From contig NZ_CP029191.1 in the NCBI RefSeq assembly GCF_008642335.1, forward strand, positions 1,364,001 to 1,428,000: DNA of 64,000 bases, written 5' to 3'. Position 1 is the first letter of the stretch. Every line of letters starts with the position of its first letter. A program made the translations under genes and the position numbers. This DNA is from Streptomyces venezuelae. GTDB lineage: Bacteria > Actinomycetota > Actinomycetes > Streptomycetales > Streptomycetaceae. The notes beneath the pieces were generated by a model. It saw only the letters and a list, made by a program, of their open reading frames with translations. It had not been told where the DNA came from and ran no database searches. Below are positions 52,355 to 60,599 of this stretch, piece by piece.

Positions 52355-53419
52355 ATGAAGTTTCAAGTGCTGTCCCTCATCTCCCACTCCCCGCATCCCC
52401 TGACCGGTGAACTTCCCTCCCCCGCCGAACGGTTCGAGGACGTCATCGAGATCGGTGTGACGGCGGAGCGGCTCGGGTACGACGCCTACGCCGTGGGCGA
52501 GCGGCACGCGGGGGCCTTCCTGTCGTCGAGCCCGACCGTCGTGCTCGGCGCCCTCGCCGCGCGCACCTCCCGGATCAGACTCCTGACCGGTGTCACCGTC
52601 GTCGCGATCCTCGACCCCGTGCGGGTCGCCGAGGACTACGCGACGCTCGACCAGATCTCGCGCGGCCGGGTGGAACTCGTCGTCGGCAAGGGCGCCGAAG
52701 CCGGGCACTTCGACCTGTTCGGGCTCGACGAGGCCCGGCAGTGGGACCTCCAGCGCGAGAAGTACGAACTGCTGCGCCGCCTGTGGGACGAGGAGAACGT
52801 CGACTGGGAGGGCGAGTTCCGGCCGCCGTTGAAGGACGTGACGACCGTCCCGCGCCCCTACGCGGGCACGCCGCGCGTCTGGCACGGTTCGGCGACCTCT
52901 CTCAACTCCCCCGAGCTGGCGGCCAAGCACGGCGACCCGCTCTTCACCGCCAACGCCATCCAGCCGCGTTCGGCGTACGCCTCGCTCATCGGCCATTACC
53001 GCGAGCGGTTCGAGGCGTACGGCCACGATCCGGCCCGCGCGCACGTGGCGGCGGGCTCCGGCGGGCTGCTCATCGCGGACACCGCCGAGCAGGCGGTGGC
53101 GCGCTACAAGGAGCTGTACGAGGCGAAGGTCGCCCAGACGTTCCGGCCCGACCTGGCGGGCAAGGCGGGTTACAACACGCCGTTCCGCACCATCGAGGAC
53201 GCCATCGCGGACGGGCCTCAGCTCATCGGCTCACCGCAGCAGATCATCGACAAGATCCTCGGCTACCACGAGGTGTACGGCCACGACCTGCAGTCCATCT
53301 CGGTGGACGGCTTCGGACTCTCGCGCGGCGAGCAGACCGAGACGCTGCAACGGTTCGCGGAGGAGATCGCGCCGGTGGTGCGCAGGGCCGCGCCGTCCAC
53401 GCTGTGGGACACCCTGTGA
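52355..53419 (+). CDS. luciferase-like FMN-dependent monooxygenase
   Basis: The protein has 354 residues of the bacterial luciferase-like TIM-barrel family (FERHAG region, LTGVTVVAILDPVRVAEDYA, LDQISRGRVELVVGKGAEAG, DLQREKYELLRRLWDEENVD). It contains a C-terminal IGSPQQIIDKILGYHEVYG segment common to the family. The enzymes use reduced FMN or F420, and some desulfonate or cleave C-S bonds. No reductase is adjacent. It is 59 bp upstream of mtnD on the same strand, so a sulfur-related role is possible but unproven. Confidence 0.85.
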   Translation: MKFQVLSLISHSPHPLTGELPSPAERFEDVIEIGVTAERLGYDAYAVGERHAGAFLSSSPTVVLGALAARTSRIRLLTGVTVVAILDPVRVAEDYATLDQISRGRVELVVGKGAEAGHFDLFGLDEARQWDLQREKYELLRRLWDEENVDWEGEFRPPLKDVTTVPRPYAGTPRVWHGSATSLNSPELAAKHGDPLFTANAIQPRSAYASLIGHYRERFEAYGHDPARAHVAAGSGGLLIADTAEQAVARYKELYEAKVAQTFRPDLAGKAGYNTPFRTIEDAIADGPQLIGSPQQIIDKILGYHEVYGHDLQSISVDGFGLSRGEQTETLQRFAEEIAPVVRRAAPSTLWDTL

Positions 53420-53478
53420 CGCGCCGACGGCGCGGACTACGATCCGAAGAACAGCTCTGACCTGCCCTGGAGTGACCC

Positions 53479-54069
53479 ATGACTCTCCTCACGACCTGGC
53501 CGGAAACCGGCCCCGAGACCGTCGTGCGCCGCACCTCGGACCCGGTCGAGATCGCCGCCGCGCTCGCCCCGGTCGGCGTGCGGTACGAGCAGTGGCCGGT
53601 GCGCGAGGACGTGCCCGCCGACGCCGACAGCGACACCGTGTTCGCGGCGTACCGCACGGAGATCGACAAGCTCAACGCCGAAGAGGGCTTCCGGACCGTG
53701 GACGTGGTGGCGCTGCACCCGCCGGTCGGCGACGACCCCGAGTGGGCCGGGAAGGCGCGGGCCGCCCGGCAGAAGTTCCTCGCCGAGCACACGCACGAGG
53801 ACGATGACGAGGTGCGGTTCTTCGTCGCGGGCGCCGGGATCTTCTACCTCCACGTGGGCGGCGAGGTGCACGCCGTGTACTGCGAGAAGGGCGACCTGCT
53901 GGGCGTGCCGCGCGGTACGACGCACTGGTTCGACATGGGGACGTCCCCCGCGTTCACGGCGATCCGCTTCTTCCACGAGGAGGACGGCTGGATCGGCACG
54001 TTCACGGGCAGCCCGATCGCGGACCGCTTCCCCGACTTCGACGAGATCCACGCGGGGTACGCCGCGTGA
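53479..54069 (+). CDS. mtnD: acireductone dioxygenase (methionine salvage)
   Basis: MtnD has 196 residues. The cupin metal site is clear: [20 protein letters not shown] supplies two His and a Glu, and [12 protein letters not shown] the third His. With iron, the enzyme splits acireductone into 4-methylthio-2-oxobutanoate and formate. It overlaps mtnC by 4 bp (ATGA), and mtnB overlaps mtnC in the same way. Confidence 0.95.
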   Translation: MTLLTTWPETGPETVVRRTSDPVEIAAALAPVGVRYEQWPVREDVPADADSDTVFAAYRTEIDKLNAEEGFRTVDVVALHPPVGDDPEWAGKARAARQKFLAEHTHEDDDEVRFFVAGAGIFYLHVGGEVHAVYCEKGDLLGVPRGTTHWFDMGTSPAFTAIRFFHEEDGWIGTFTGSPIADRFPDFDEIHAGYAA

Positions 54070-54794
54070 GTGCCGTTCCGGTGCACGACGTGGACGCCGT
54101 GGTGCTCGACATCGAGGGCACCACGAGCGCCACGGGGTTCGTGGTCGACGTGCTGTACCCGTACGCCCGCGAGCGGTTCGGTGAGCTGCTCGCCTCGCGG
54201 GGCACCGAGCCGGAGGTGGCGCGGGCCGTCGCGCAGGTGCGGGCGGAGATCGGCGAGCCGGACGCGGACGCGGCGCGGGTGGAGAAGGTCCTCGGCGCCT
54301 GGGCCGACGCCGACCGCAAGGCGACGCCCCTGAAGACGCTCCAGGGCATCCTGTGGGCGGAGGGCTTCGCGCGCGGGGAGCTCGTCTCGCACTTCTACCC
54401 GGACGTCATCCCGGTGCTGCGGCGCTGGCACGCGGACGGAGTGCGGCTGTACGTGTACTCGTCCGGCTCCGTGTCCGCGCAGCGGGCGTGGTTCGCGCAC
54501 TCCGCGGAGGGTGACCTGCTGGATCTCGTCAGCGGTCTGTACGACACGGAGAACGCGGGCCCCAAGCAGGAGGCGGCCTCCTACCGGGCCATCGCCTCGT
54601 CCACCGGAGTCGCCCCCGGGCGGCTGCTCTTCCTCTCCGACCGGCCCGGCGAGCTGGACGCGGCGCGGGCCGCGGGCTGGCGGTCGGTCGGGGTGCGCCG
54701 GGCCGGGGAGCCCTACGCCGACGCCGACTTCGGCGACCACCCGCAGGTCTCGGACTTCTCCGGGATCACCCTTGCCGCTAGGAGCAGTTCATGA
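54066..54794 (+). CDS. mtnC: acireductone synthase (enolase-phosphatase)
   Basis: MtnC has 242 residues and is a HAD enzyme that combines the enolase and phosphatase steps. Motif I is [20 protein letters not shown], motif [16 protein letters not shown] and motif [23 protein letters not shown]. It takes 5-methylthioribulose-derived diketone phosphate to acireductone, the substrate of MtnD. Overlaps with mtnD and mtnB show coupled translation. Confidence 0.95.
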   Translation: MSAVPVHDVDAVVLDIEGTTSATGFVVDVLYPYARERFGELLASRGTEPEVARAVAQVRAEIGEPDADAARVEKVLGAWADADRKATPLKTLQGILWAEGFARGELVSHFYPDVIPVLRRWHADGVRLYVYSSGSVSAQRAWFAHSAEGDLLDLVSGLYDTENAGPKQEAASYRAIASSTGVAPGRLLFLSDRPGELDAARAAGWRSVGVRRAGEPYADADFGDHPQVSDFSGITLAARSSS

Positions 54795-55402
54795 CCGAGA
54801 CCACCGCCGCGGCCCTGGACCTGGAGGGGGCGGGGGCCGTGCTCGCCGCGGAGGCGGCGCGGTTCGCTTCCTTCGGCTGGATGCGCGGGACGTCGGGGAA
54901 TCTGTCCCTGGTCCTGTCTCGGGACCCGCTGCGGCTGGCCGTCACGGCGAGCGGCCGGGACAAGGGCGAGCTGACGGCGTCGGACGTGGTGCTGACGGAC
55001 GGCGCGGGCGTCGCGGTCGGACCCGGGCGCCCCTCCGCCGAAGCCGCCCTGCACGCGCGCGTGGTGCGGCTCACGGGGGCGGGCGCGGTGGTGCACGTGC
55101 ACACCGTGGCGTCGGTGGTCATGGGGCAGCGGTCGCCCGCGGGGATCCCGTTCGAGAACCTGGAGATGTTGAAGGGGCTCGGGCATCCGACGCACGAGGT
55201 GGCGGCGGTGCTGCCGGTGATCGAGAACAGCCAGGACATGACCGTGCTCGGCGACCGCCTGGAGGCGGCGCTCCGGCCGGGGATGCCGGCGGTGGTGGTC
55301 GCCGGGCACGGGATCTATGTCTGGGGGGCGGATCCTCGCGAGGCGCGGCATCGGGCCGAGGTCGTGGAGTGGCTCCTCGAGCTGGCGGCGGTGCGGGGCT
55401 GA
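54791..55402 (+). CDS. mtnB: methylthioribulose-1-phosphate dehydratase
   Basis: MtnB has 203 residues of the class II aldolase/adducin family. Zinc-binding motif HVHTVASVVMG and GTSGNLSLV, FENLEMLKGLGHPTHEVA, VVAGHGIYVWG are visible. It dehydrates the product of MtnA. It is the last gene of the mtnDCB operon. Past it lies a common intergenic repeat and the end of the convergent mtnA. Confidence 0.95.
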   Translation: MTETTAAALDLEGAGAVLAAEAARFASFGWMRGTSGNLSLVLSRDPLRLAVTASGRDKGELTASDVVLTDGAGVAVGPGRPSAEAALHARVVRLTGAGAVVHVHTVASVVMGQRSPAGIPFENLEMLKGLGHPTHEVAAVLPVIENSQDMTVLGDRLEAALRPGMPAVVVAGHGIYVWGADPREARHRAEVVEWLLELAAVRG

Positions 55403-55430
55403 GGTTGTGCCTCCGGAGGTTTCTTCCCCG

Positions 55431-55497
55431 ATCCCGCCCCTTCCCGAAACCGGGGCTCCGCCCCGGACCCCGCTCCTCAAACGCCGGAGGGGCTGAA
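55431..55497. repeat. Streptomyces-type intergenic GC-rich repeat overlapping the mtnA end
   Basis: This segment contains an inverted GGGGC-TCC-GCCCC element and the motif CTCCTCAAACGCCGGAGGGG, which from memory is abundant in Streptomyces intergenic regions. It runs into the stop of mtnA, so the last residues of MtnA (SPSGV) are encoded by it. It may also end convergent transcription from mtnB and mtnA. Confidence 0.6.
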
Positions 55498-56547
55498 ACC
55501 TTCCTGCGGCAGCTCTCCGTCGGAGACCTCCAGCACGCCCCGTTCCGTGACCAGTGCCGTCACCAGGGACCCCGGCGTCACGTCGAACGCCGGGTTGTGG
55601 CCGCGGGAGGCCTTCGGGGTCGTGCGGATGCCCGCCCACTCCAGGACCTCGTCCTCCGAGCGGAGTTCGATGTGGATGTCGTCGCCCGTGGCCGTCGCGA
55701 GGTCGACCGTCGTGGTCGGTGCCGCCACCATGAACGGGATGCCCGCGTGCGCGCAGGCCAGGGCGACGCCGACCGTGCCGACCTTGTTGGCGGTGTCGCC
55801 GTTGGCCGCGACGCGGTCCGCGCCGACGATCGCCGCGTCGACCTCGCCGCGCAGGATCGTGCCGGCCGCCGCGCCGTCCGCCTGGACATAGTGCGGTATG
55901 CCTTCCTGGGCGAGTTCCCAGGCGGTCAGGCGGGCGCCTTGGAGGAGGGGGCGTGTCTCGTCGGCGTACACCGTCTCCAGGCGTCCCCTGGCGTGCAGTT
56001 CGCGGATGACGCCGAGTGCCGTGCCCCAGCCTGCCGTGGCGAGGGCGCCGGTGTTGCAGTGGGTGAGGATGCGCAGCGGGCGGTCCGTGCCGGGCGCCAC
56101 GCGGTCGAGGAGCCAATCGGCTCCGTACGCGCCCATCGCGTGATTGGCCGCCAGGTCCTCGCGGACGATCGCGTCGGCCTCGGCGAGGACCGCGTCGATG
56201 CCCCGGTCGACGTGGGGCCGCACGCGGTCGACGCACACCATGAGGTTCACCGCGGTGGGCCTGGCCTCGCGGACGCGGGTGATCTCGGCGTCCAGGCGGG
56301 CCCGGTCCCAGCCCTCGCGTGCGGCCTGGGCCAGGGCGACGGCGACGCCGTAGGCACCGGCCGCGCCGATGGCGGGGGCGCCGCGCACGACGAGGCGGAC
56401 GATCGCGTCGACCACGCCGTCGACGGTCGTGACGTCGAGGCGTTCCAGGGAGTGCGGGAGCGCCGTCTGGTCGATGAGGGAGAGGAACGGCACGCCGTCC
56501 TCCGCGGCGGCCGTCCAGGTCACGGCGCGCAGTTCCTGGCTGTTCAT
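55477..56547 (-). CDS. mtnA: methylthioribose-1-phosphate isomerase
   Basis: MtnA has 356 residues from the ATG at 56547 (GGAG 9 nt upstream); an ATG at 56586 is an alternative. Family motifs are LVVRGAPAIGAAGAYGVAVA, ILTHCNTGALATAGWGTALG (catalytic Cys) and IVGADRVAANGDTANKVGTV (catalytic Asp). It converts methylthioribose-1-phosphate to methylthioribulose-1-phosphate, the substrate of MtnB. It is convergent with mtnB and divergent from the Cys-rich leader and importer operon. The last six residues come from the adjacent repeat. Confidence 0.95.
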   Translation of the reverse strand: MNSQELRAVTWTAAAEDGVPFLSLIDQTALPHSLERLDVTTVDGVVDAIVRLVVRGAPAIGAAGAYGVAVALAQAAREGWDRARLDAEITRVREARPTAVNLMVCVDRVRPHVDRGIDAVLAEADAIVREDLAANHAMGAYGADWLLDRVAPGTDRPLRILTHCNTGALATAGWGTALGVIRELHARGRLETVYADETRPLLQGARLTAWELAQEGIPHYVQADGAAAGTILRGEVDAAIVGADRVAANGDTANKVGTVGVALACAHAGIPFMVAAPTTTVDLATATGDDIHIELRSEDEVLEWAGIRTTPKASRGHNPAFDVTPGSLVTALVTERGVLEVSDGELPQEGFSPSGV

Positions 56548-56619
56548 GGGGGTCAACTCCGAATGAAGGGGGGCGATTCCGGCCATGGGAGGAGGGGTGC
56601 CGTCACCGTACCCGACGTG

Positions 56620-56637
56620 CTCGAACCACACTTCGAG
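56620..56637. promoter_or_regulatory. inverted repeat in the mtnA/importer divergent promoter region
   Basis: CTCGAA-CCACAC-TTCGAG is a perfect inverted repeat with 6-bp arms between the mtnA start (56547) and the Cys-rich ORF (56725). It could bind a regulator that controls both divergent transcripts. Confidence 0.45.
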
Positions 56638-56724
56638 ACGACCGCACGGCCGTCCGAATTCCAGTGTTACCCTCGCCGCCACCCGGGACAGATCGATCCG
56701 ATCGACGGTGCGAGGAGGACAGCC

Positions 56725-56826
56725 ATGGCCGCGAAAGCCGACGCGATGTGCTGCCCCGCCGTGTCCTGTGGCCGTCGAATGTGCCGCTGTCGCCGCTGTC
56801 CGTGCTGTTTCCGCTGCTGCGGCTGA
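56725..56826 (+). CDS. 33-residue cysteine-rich leader ORF
   Basis: The ATG is preceded by GAGGAGG at 6 nt, one of the best ribosome-binding sites in the window. The product has ten cysteines in 33 residues (positions 9, 10, 15, 20, 22, 25, 27, 28, 31, 32), mixed with Arg. Four of the ten Cys codons are TGT, which should be rare in such GC-rich DNA. It ends 72 bp before the binding-protein gene of the nucleoside importer. It is probably not a functional protein but a leader peptide whose translation senses Cys-tRNA; cysteine-responsive leader ORFs are known in mycobacteria. A metal-binding peptide is the other option. Confidence 0.6.
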   Translation: MAAKADAMCCPAVSCGRRMCRCRRCPCCFRCCG

Positions 56827-56845
56827 GCGACACCGTTCCAGCACG
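56801..56845 (+). promoter_or_regulatory. candidate attenuator stem over the Cys codons
   Basis: CGTGCTG (56801-56807, inside the Cys-codon run) can pair with CAGCACG (56839-56845), enclosing a smaller CCGC/GCGG hairpin (56811-56814/56819-56822). The right arm can instead pair by GCACG-CGTGC with 56867-56871, next to the importer gene's start. Mutually exclusive pairings like these are the hallmark of ribosome-mediated attenuation. The pairing was found by eye, not by folding. Confidence 0.4.
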
Positions 56846-56898
56846 TACGACTCTCCTTTCACCGCCCGTGCCCCGGGCACCTCCACGAAGGCGATGCC

Positions 56899-57957
56899 AT
56901 GTCCCTGCTGTCTCCGCGTACGCGCACGCCCCTGAGACTCACCGCCGCGGCCGTCGGCGCCGTCCTGCTCGCCACCGGCTGCAACGCGGCGGCGAAGGAC
57001 AGCGCTTCGGGCGGTGCGGAAGGCGGCAGGACGTTCACGCTCGTCACCCCCGACCCGGTCGCCCAGAACGAGTTCCTCAAGCTCGCCGTCTCCGGGGTGA
57101 AAGCGGCCGCGAAGGCGCACGACGGCTCACAGAAGGTCTTCCAGAGCAGCGACACCGACTCGCGGCAGCAGAACGTCGCCTCGGCCGTCGACTCCTCCCC
57201 CGACGTCATCGCGCTCGTCGGCTTCGAGTTCGCGGACATCGTGGCGCAGCAGGCCGAGGCCCATCCGAAGCAGCAGTTCCTGCTCGTCGACGCGTGCACG
57301 AAGAAGACGTACGAGAACGTCACATGCGCCGTGTTCCGCGAGCACGAGGCCGTCTTCCTCGCGGGCGCCGAGGCCGGACTGCTGACGAAGAGCAAGAAGG
57401 TCGGGGCCGTCGACGTGCTCGACACCCCGCAGTTCCGGCGGTACAGCGAGCCTTTCGCGGCCGGCGCGAAGAAGGTGAGCCCCGGTGTGCGGTCCCGGAC
57501 ACTGTTCGTCGGCGGGCAGTCGCCCTTCAACGACGCGGCGCGCGCCAAGGACCAGGCATCGACCCTCGCGTCGGGCGGCGCCGACCAGGTGATGGCCGCC
57601 GCGGCCGCCGGCAACACCGGTGTCTTCCAGGCCGCGAAGGCCAAGGGGTTCCGGGCGTACGGCGTGGACGCCAACCAGTGCCTGACCAGCCCCGGCGAGG
57701 TCGTCGACAACGTCCTGAAGAAGACCGACGTGGCCGTGGAGAAGGGCATCGGGCAGATCCTCGACGGCAAGGGCGGCACCACCGTGTCGTACGGCCTCAA
57801 GGAGGGCGGCATGTCGCTGACCGGTCTGGAGCCGGGTCTGAAGGACTCCGAGTGCCTGATCGCGGAGCCCGCCAACGCCGACGTCCTCGCGCGCGTCGAG
57901 AAGCTGCGCGACGACATCGCGGCCGGAAAGCTGACCGTCGATGACCCCGCGGCCTGA
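56899..57957 (+). CDS. BMP-family nucleoside-binding lipoprotein
   Basis: The protein has 352 residues. The lipoprotein signal ends LATGC (Cys28). The mature part is a BMP/PnrA-type solute-binding domain (FTLVTPDPVAQNEFLKLAVS, SPDVIALVGFEFADIVAQQA, YGVDANQCLTSPGEVVDNVL), a family that binds purine nucleosides. The ATG at 56899 follows GAAGG. It is the first structural gene after the Cys-rich leader and overlaps the ATPase gene by 17 bp. By inference it captures nucleosides outside the membrane for the importer. Confidence 0.9.
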   Translation: MSLLSPRTRTPLRLTAAAVGAVLLATGCNAAAKDSASGGAEGGRTFTLVTPDPVAQNEFLKLAVSGVKAAAKAHDGSQKVFQSSDTDSRQQNVASAVDSSPDVIALVGFEFADIVAQQAEAHPKQQFLLVDACTKKTYENVTCAVFREHEAVFLAGAEAGLLTKSKKVGAVDVLDTPQFRRYSEPFAAGAKKVSPGVRSRTLFVGGQSPFNDAARAKDQASTLASGGADQVMAAAAAGNTGVFQAAKAKGFRAYGVDANQCLTSPGEVVDNVLKKTDVAVEKGIGQILDGKGGTTVSYGLKEGGMSLTGLEPGLKDSECLIAEPANADVLARVEKLRDDIAAGKLTVDDPAA

Positions 57958-59509
57958 GCCTGACGGCGCACCCGACGCCGTCGAACTGCGGGGTATCACC
58001 AAGGAGTTCCCCGGCACCCTCGCCAACGACCGGGTCGACCTGACCGTCCGGCGCGGTGAGATCCACGCCCTGATGGGAGAGAACGGCGCGGGCAAGTCGA
58101 CGCTGATGTCCGTCCTGTACGGGCTGCTGCGCCCGGACGCCGGGCAGATCGTGCTCGACGGGCGCGAGGTGTCGTTCGCGAGCCCGAGCGAGGCGATCGC
58201 CGCGGGCCTCGGCATGGTGCACCAGAGCTTCAAGCTGTTCCCGTCCTTCACGGTCGCCGAGAACGTCGTGTACGCGGCCGAGCCGCGCCGGTTTGGTCTC
58301 ACGGACCGGGCGGAGGCGGTGCGGCGGGTCGCGAAGCTCGCCGAGGAGCACGGGCTCGCCGTCGATCCGGCGGCGAAGGTCGGTGACCTGCCGGTGGGGG
58401 TGCGCCAGCGGGTGGAGATCCTCAAGCTCCTGTACCGGGGCGCCCGGACGCTCATCCTGGACGAGCCGACGGCCGTGCTCACGCCGTCGGAGGCGGACGC
58501 GCTCTTCGGGGTGCTGCGCTCGCTCGCCGCCGAGGGCCGCACCGTCCTCCTGGTCACGCACAAGCTGCGCGAGGTCATGGAGGGCAGTGACGCGGTGACG
58601 GTGCTGCGGGACGGGCGGGTCGCGGCGCGCATGCGGACCGCCGACACGAGCGCGGACGCCATCGCGGCGGCCATGACGGGCCGCGCGGTGGAACTGGACC
58701 GGATCCATCCGGCGGGCGCCCCCGGCGGCGCCGTCCTCTCGGTCGAGTCCCTGACGGCGGACGGGGTGCGGGACGTGTCGCTCACCGTCCGCGCCGGGGA
58801 GATCGTCGGCATCGCGGGGGTCGCGGGCAACGGCCAGTCCGAACTCGCGGAGGCCGTTGCGGGGCTGCGGCCCGCCGTCGCGGGCCGGGTCACGCTCGCG
58901 GGGCAGGACATCACCGGTACGTCGGCCGCGGGACGGCGTGCGGCGGGGCTCGCGTACGTCCCCGAGGACCGGGCCGCGGTCGGCACGGCGCCGGCCGCGA
59001 CCGTCGCGGAGAATCTCGCCATGGGCCACCACCGCGGGCACGGCCTGCTGCGCCCCGGGTGGCTCCGCGAGCACGCGCGCGTGCTCGTCGAACGCTTCGG
59101 TATCAAAACGGCGTCGTCGGGGCAGCCCGCGGGCTCGCTCTCCGGCGGCAACCTGCAGAAACTCGTGATCGGCCGTGAACTGGCCCACGAAGCACCCCTG
59201 TTGCTCGTCGAGCAGCCGACCCGGGGCGTGGACATCGGCGCCGTCCAGACGATCCACGACCATCTGATCGCGCACCGCGACGCGGGCCACGCGATCCTGC
59301 TCGTCTCCGCCGAGCTCAGCGAGATCCGCGGCCTCTCGGACCGGGTCCTCGTGATGTACGAGGGCGGGATCGCGGCGGAGTTCACCCGCGAGGAGGCGGA
59401 CGAGCGGGCGCTGGGGCTCGCGATGGCGGGCGGCGCGCCGAAGGGCCCGCCCGAGACATCCGCCCAAGTACCTGTTCGCCCGCCCGTCCCCCTCAAGGAG
59501 GCCCCCTGA
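57941..59509 (+). CDS. nucleoside-type ABC importer ATP-binding protein (double ATPase)
   Basis: The protein has 522 residues with two ATPase halves. The first has Walker A MGENGAGKSTLMSVLYGLL, signature LPVGVRQRVEILKLLYRGAR and Walker B LILDEPTAVLTPSE. The second half (from about 260) has a GVAGNGQSELAEAVAGL P-loop-like segment and LSGGNLQKLVIGRELAH. This is the RbsA/NupA arrangement of carbohydrate and nucleoside importers. The second-half Walker A and Walker B (LLLVEQPTRG) are altered, so it probably hydrolyses at one site. It is overlapped by the binding-protein gene. Confidence 0.93.
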   Translation: MTPRPEPDGAPDAVELRGITKEFPGTLANDRVDLTVRRGEIHALMGENGAGKSTLMSVLYGLLRPDAGQIVLDGREVSFASPSEAIAAGLGMVHQSFKLFPSFTVAENVVYAAEPRRFGLTDRAEAVRRVAKLAEEHGLAVDPAAKVGDLPVGVRQRVEILKLLYRGARTLILDEPTAVLTPSEADALFGVLRSLAAEGRTVLLVTHKLREVMEGSDAVTVLRDGRVAARMRTADTSADAIAAAMTGRAVELDRIHPAGAPGGAVLSVESLTADGVRDVSLTVRAGEIVGIAGVAGNGQSELAEAVAGLRPAVAGRVTLAGQDITGTSAAGRRAAGLAYVPEDRAAVGTAPAATVAENLAMGHHRGHGLLRPGWLREHARVLVERFGIKTASSGQPAGSLSGGNLQKLVIGRELAHEAPLLLVEQPTRGVDIGAVQTIHDHLIAHRDAGHAILLVSAELSEIRGLSDRVLVMYEGGIAAEFTREEADERALGLAMAGGAPKGPPETSAQVPVRPPVPLKEAP

Positions 59510-59510
59510 C

Positions 59511-60599
59511 ATGGCCGTCGAGAGCCTCTCCCGTCTGTACGGGGAACACTCCCCCGTCCGGCGGGCGCTCAGGTCGTCCGCCCTGCACTCCGTAGTCGCC
59601 GCGGTCGCCGTCGGGGCGCTGTTCCTCGTCGGCACGGGTGCCGAGCCGGTCGGCGCGTACGGATCCGTCCTCAGCGGCTCGCTCGGGCCCGACGGGATCG
59701 GGTCGACGCTGACCACCGGCACGAGCATCCTGGGCCTGGCCGTCGCGCTGGCCGTCCCGATGCGGGCGGGGCTCCTGAACCTGGGCGGTGACGGGCAGCT
59801 CGTGCTCGGTGGGATCGCCGCCGCGGCAATGGGGTTGTACGTTCCGCTGCCCGCGCCGCTCGCCGTGGTCGCCGCGCTGCTCGCCGGGATGCTGGCCGGC
59901 GCCCTGTACGCGGCGTTCGCCGCGGTCTGTCAGAACCGGTTCGGCGTGCCGCTGCTGGTGAGCAGTCTGCTGCTGAGCTATCCGGCGATGTCCTTCGCCT
60001 CGTACCTGGCGCGGTTCCCGCTGAAGGAGGAGGGGTCGAGCCTTCCGCAGACCCGGCGCCTCCCGGCCGGTGTAGAGCTGCCCGCCTTCGGTTCCTCGAC
60101 GGTCACCGTCGGGCTCGTGCTCGTCGTGCTCGCCGCGGGCGTCTTCGTCTTCGCCGACGCCAGGACCGCCACCGGCTACGAGATCCGCATGACGGGGCTC
60201 AACCCGCGCTTCGCGGCGTACGCGGGGGTCGACGCGCCCCGGCTCACGCTGCGCCTCATGGCGGTGTCCGGCGCCGTCGCCGGGCTCGTCGGCGCGATCG
60301 GCGTGCTCAGTTTCCCGTACCGCTTCATCGACGGCTCGCTGACGGCCGCGGGGCACACCTGGACCGGTCTGACGGCCGCGCTCCTCGCCTCGGCCGCGCC
60401 CCTGGGCACCGCGCTCGCCGCGCTGTTCTTCGCCGCGCTCGACGTGGGCGGGCTCGCGATGGAGCGCGCCACGGAGGTGCCGCGCGAGCTGACGCAGGTG
60501 CTGCAGGCCGTCGTCATCGTCTTCCTCGCCGCGCGCCTGCGCTTCACCTGGCAGCGCGCCGAGAAGGCCGCCCTCAAGGCTCCCGAGGGGGACCTCTGA
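59511..60599 (+). CDS. nucleoside-type ABC importer permease 1
   Basis: The protein has 362 residues of the BPD_transp_2 (RbsC/NupB) family. There are about nine hydrophobic segments (VAVGALFLVGTGAEPVGAYG, LLNLGGDGQLVLGGIAAAAM, GVDAPRLTLRLMAVSGAVAG). The sequence includes the LNLGGDG-like loop typical of these permeases. ATG 59511 has AAGGAGG upstream; its stop overlaps the second permease start by one base. Together with permease 2 it forms the import channel. Confidence 0.92.
   Translation: MAVESLSRLYGEHSPVRRALRSSALHSVVAAVAVGALFLVGTGAEPVGAYGSVLSGSLGPDGIGSTLTTGTSILGLAVALAVPMRAGLLNLGGDGQLVLGGIAAAAMGLYVPLPAPLAVVAALLAGMLAGALYAAFAAVCQNRFGVPLLVSSLLLSYPAMSFASYLARFPLKEEGSSLPQTRRLPAGVELPAFGSSTVTVGLVLVVLAAGVFVFADARTATGYEIRMTGLNPRFAAYAGVDAPRLTLRLMAVSGAVAGLVGAIGVLSFPYRFIDGSLTAAGHTWTGLTAALLASAAPLGTALAALFFAALDVGGLAMERATEVPRELTQVLQAVVIVFLAARLRFTWQRAEKAALKAPEGDL

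Noticed and set aside
52171..52410. 79-codon frame through the 14-bp repeat
   Set aside because: Its start lies in the terminator loop and its protein is just the repeat read in three frames; no ribosome-binding site.
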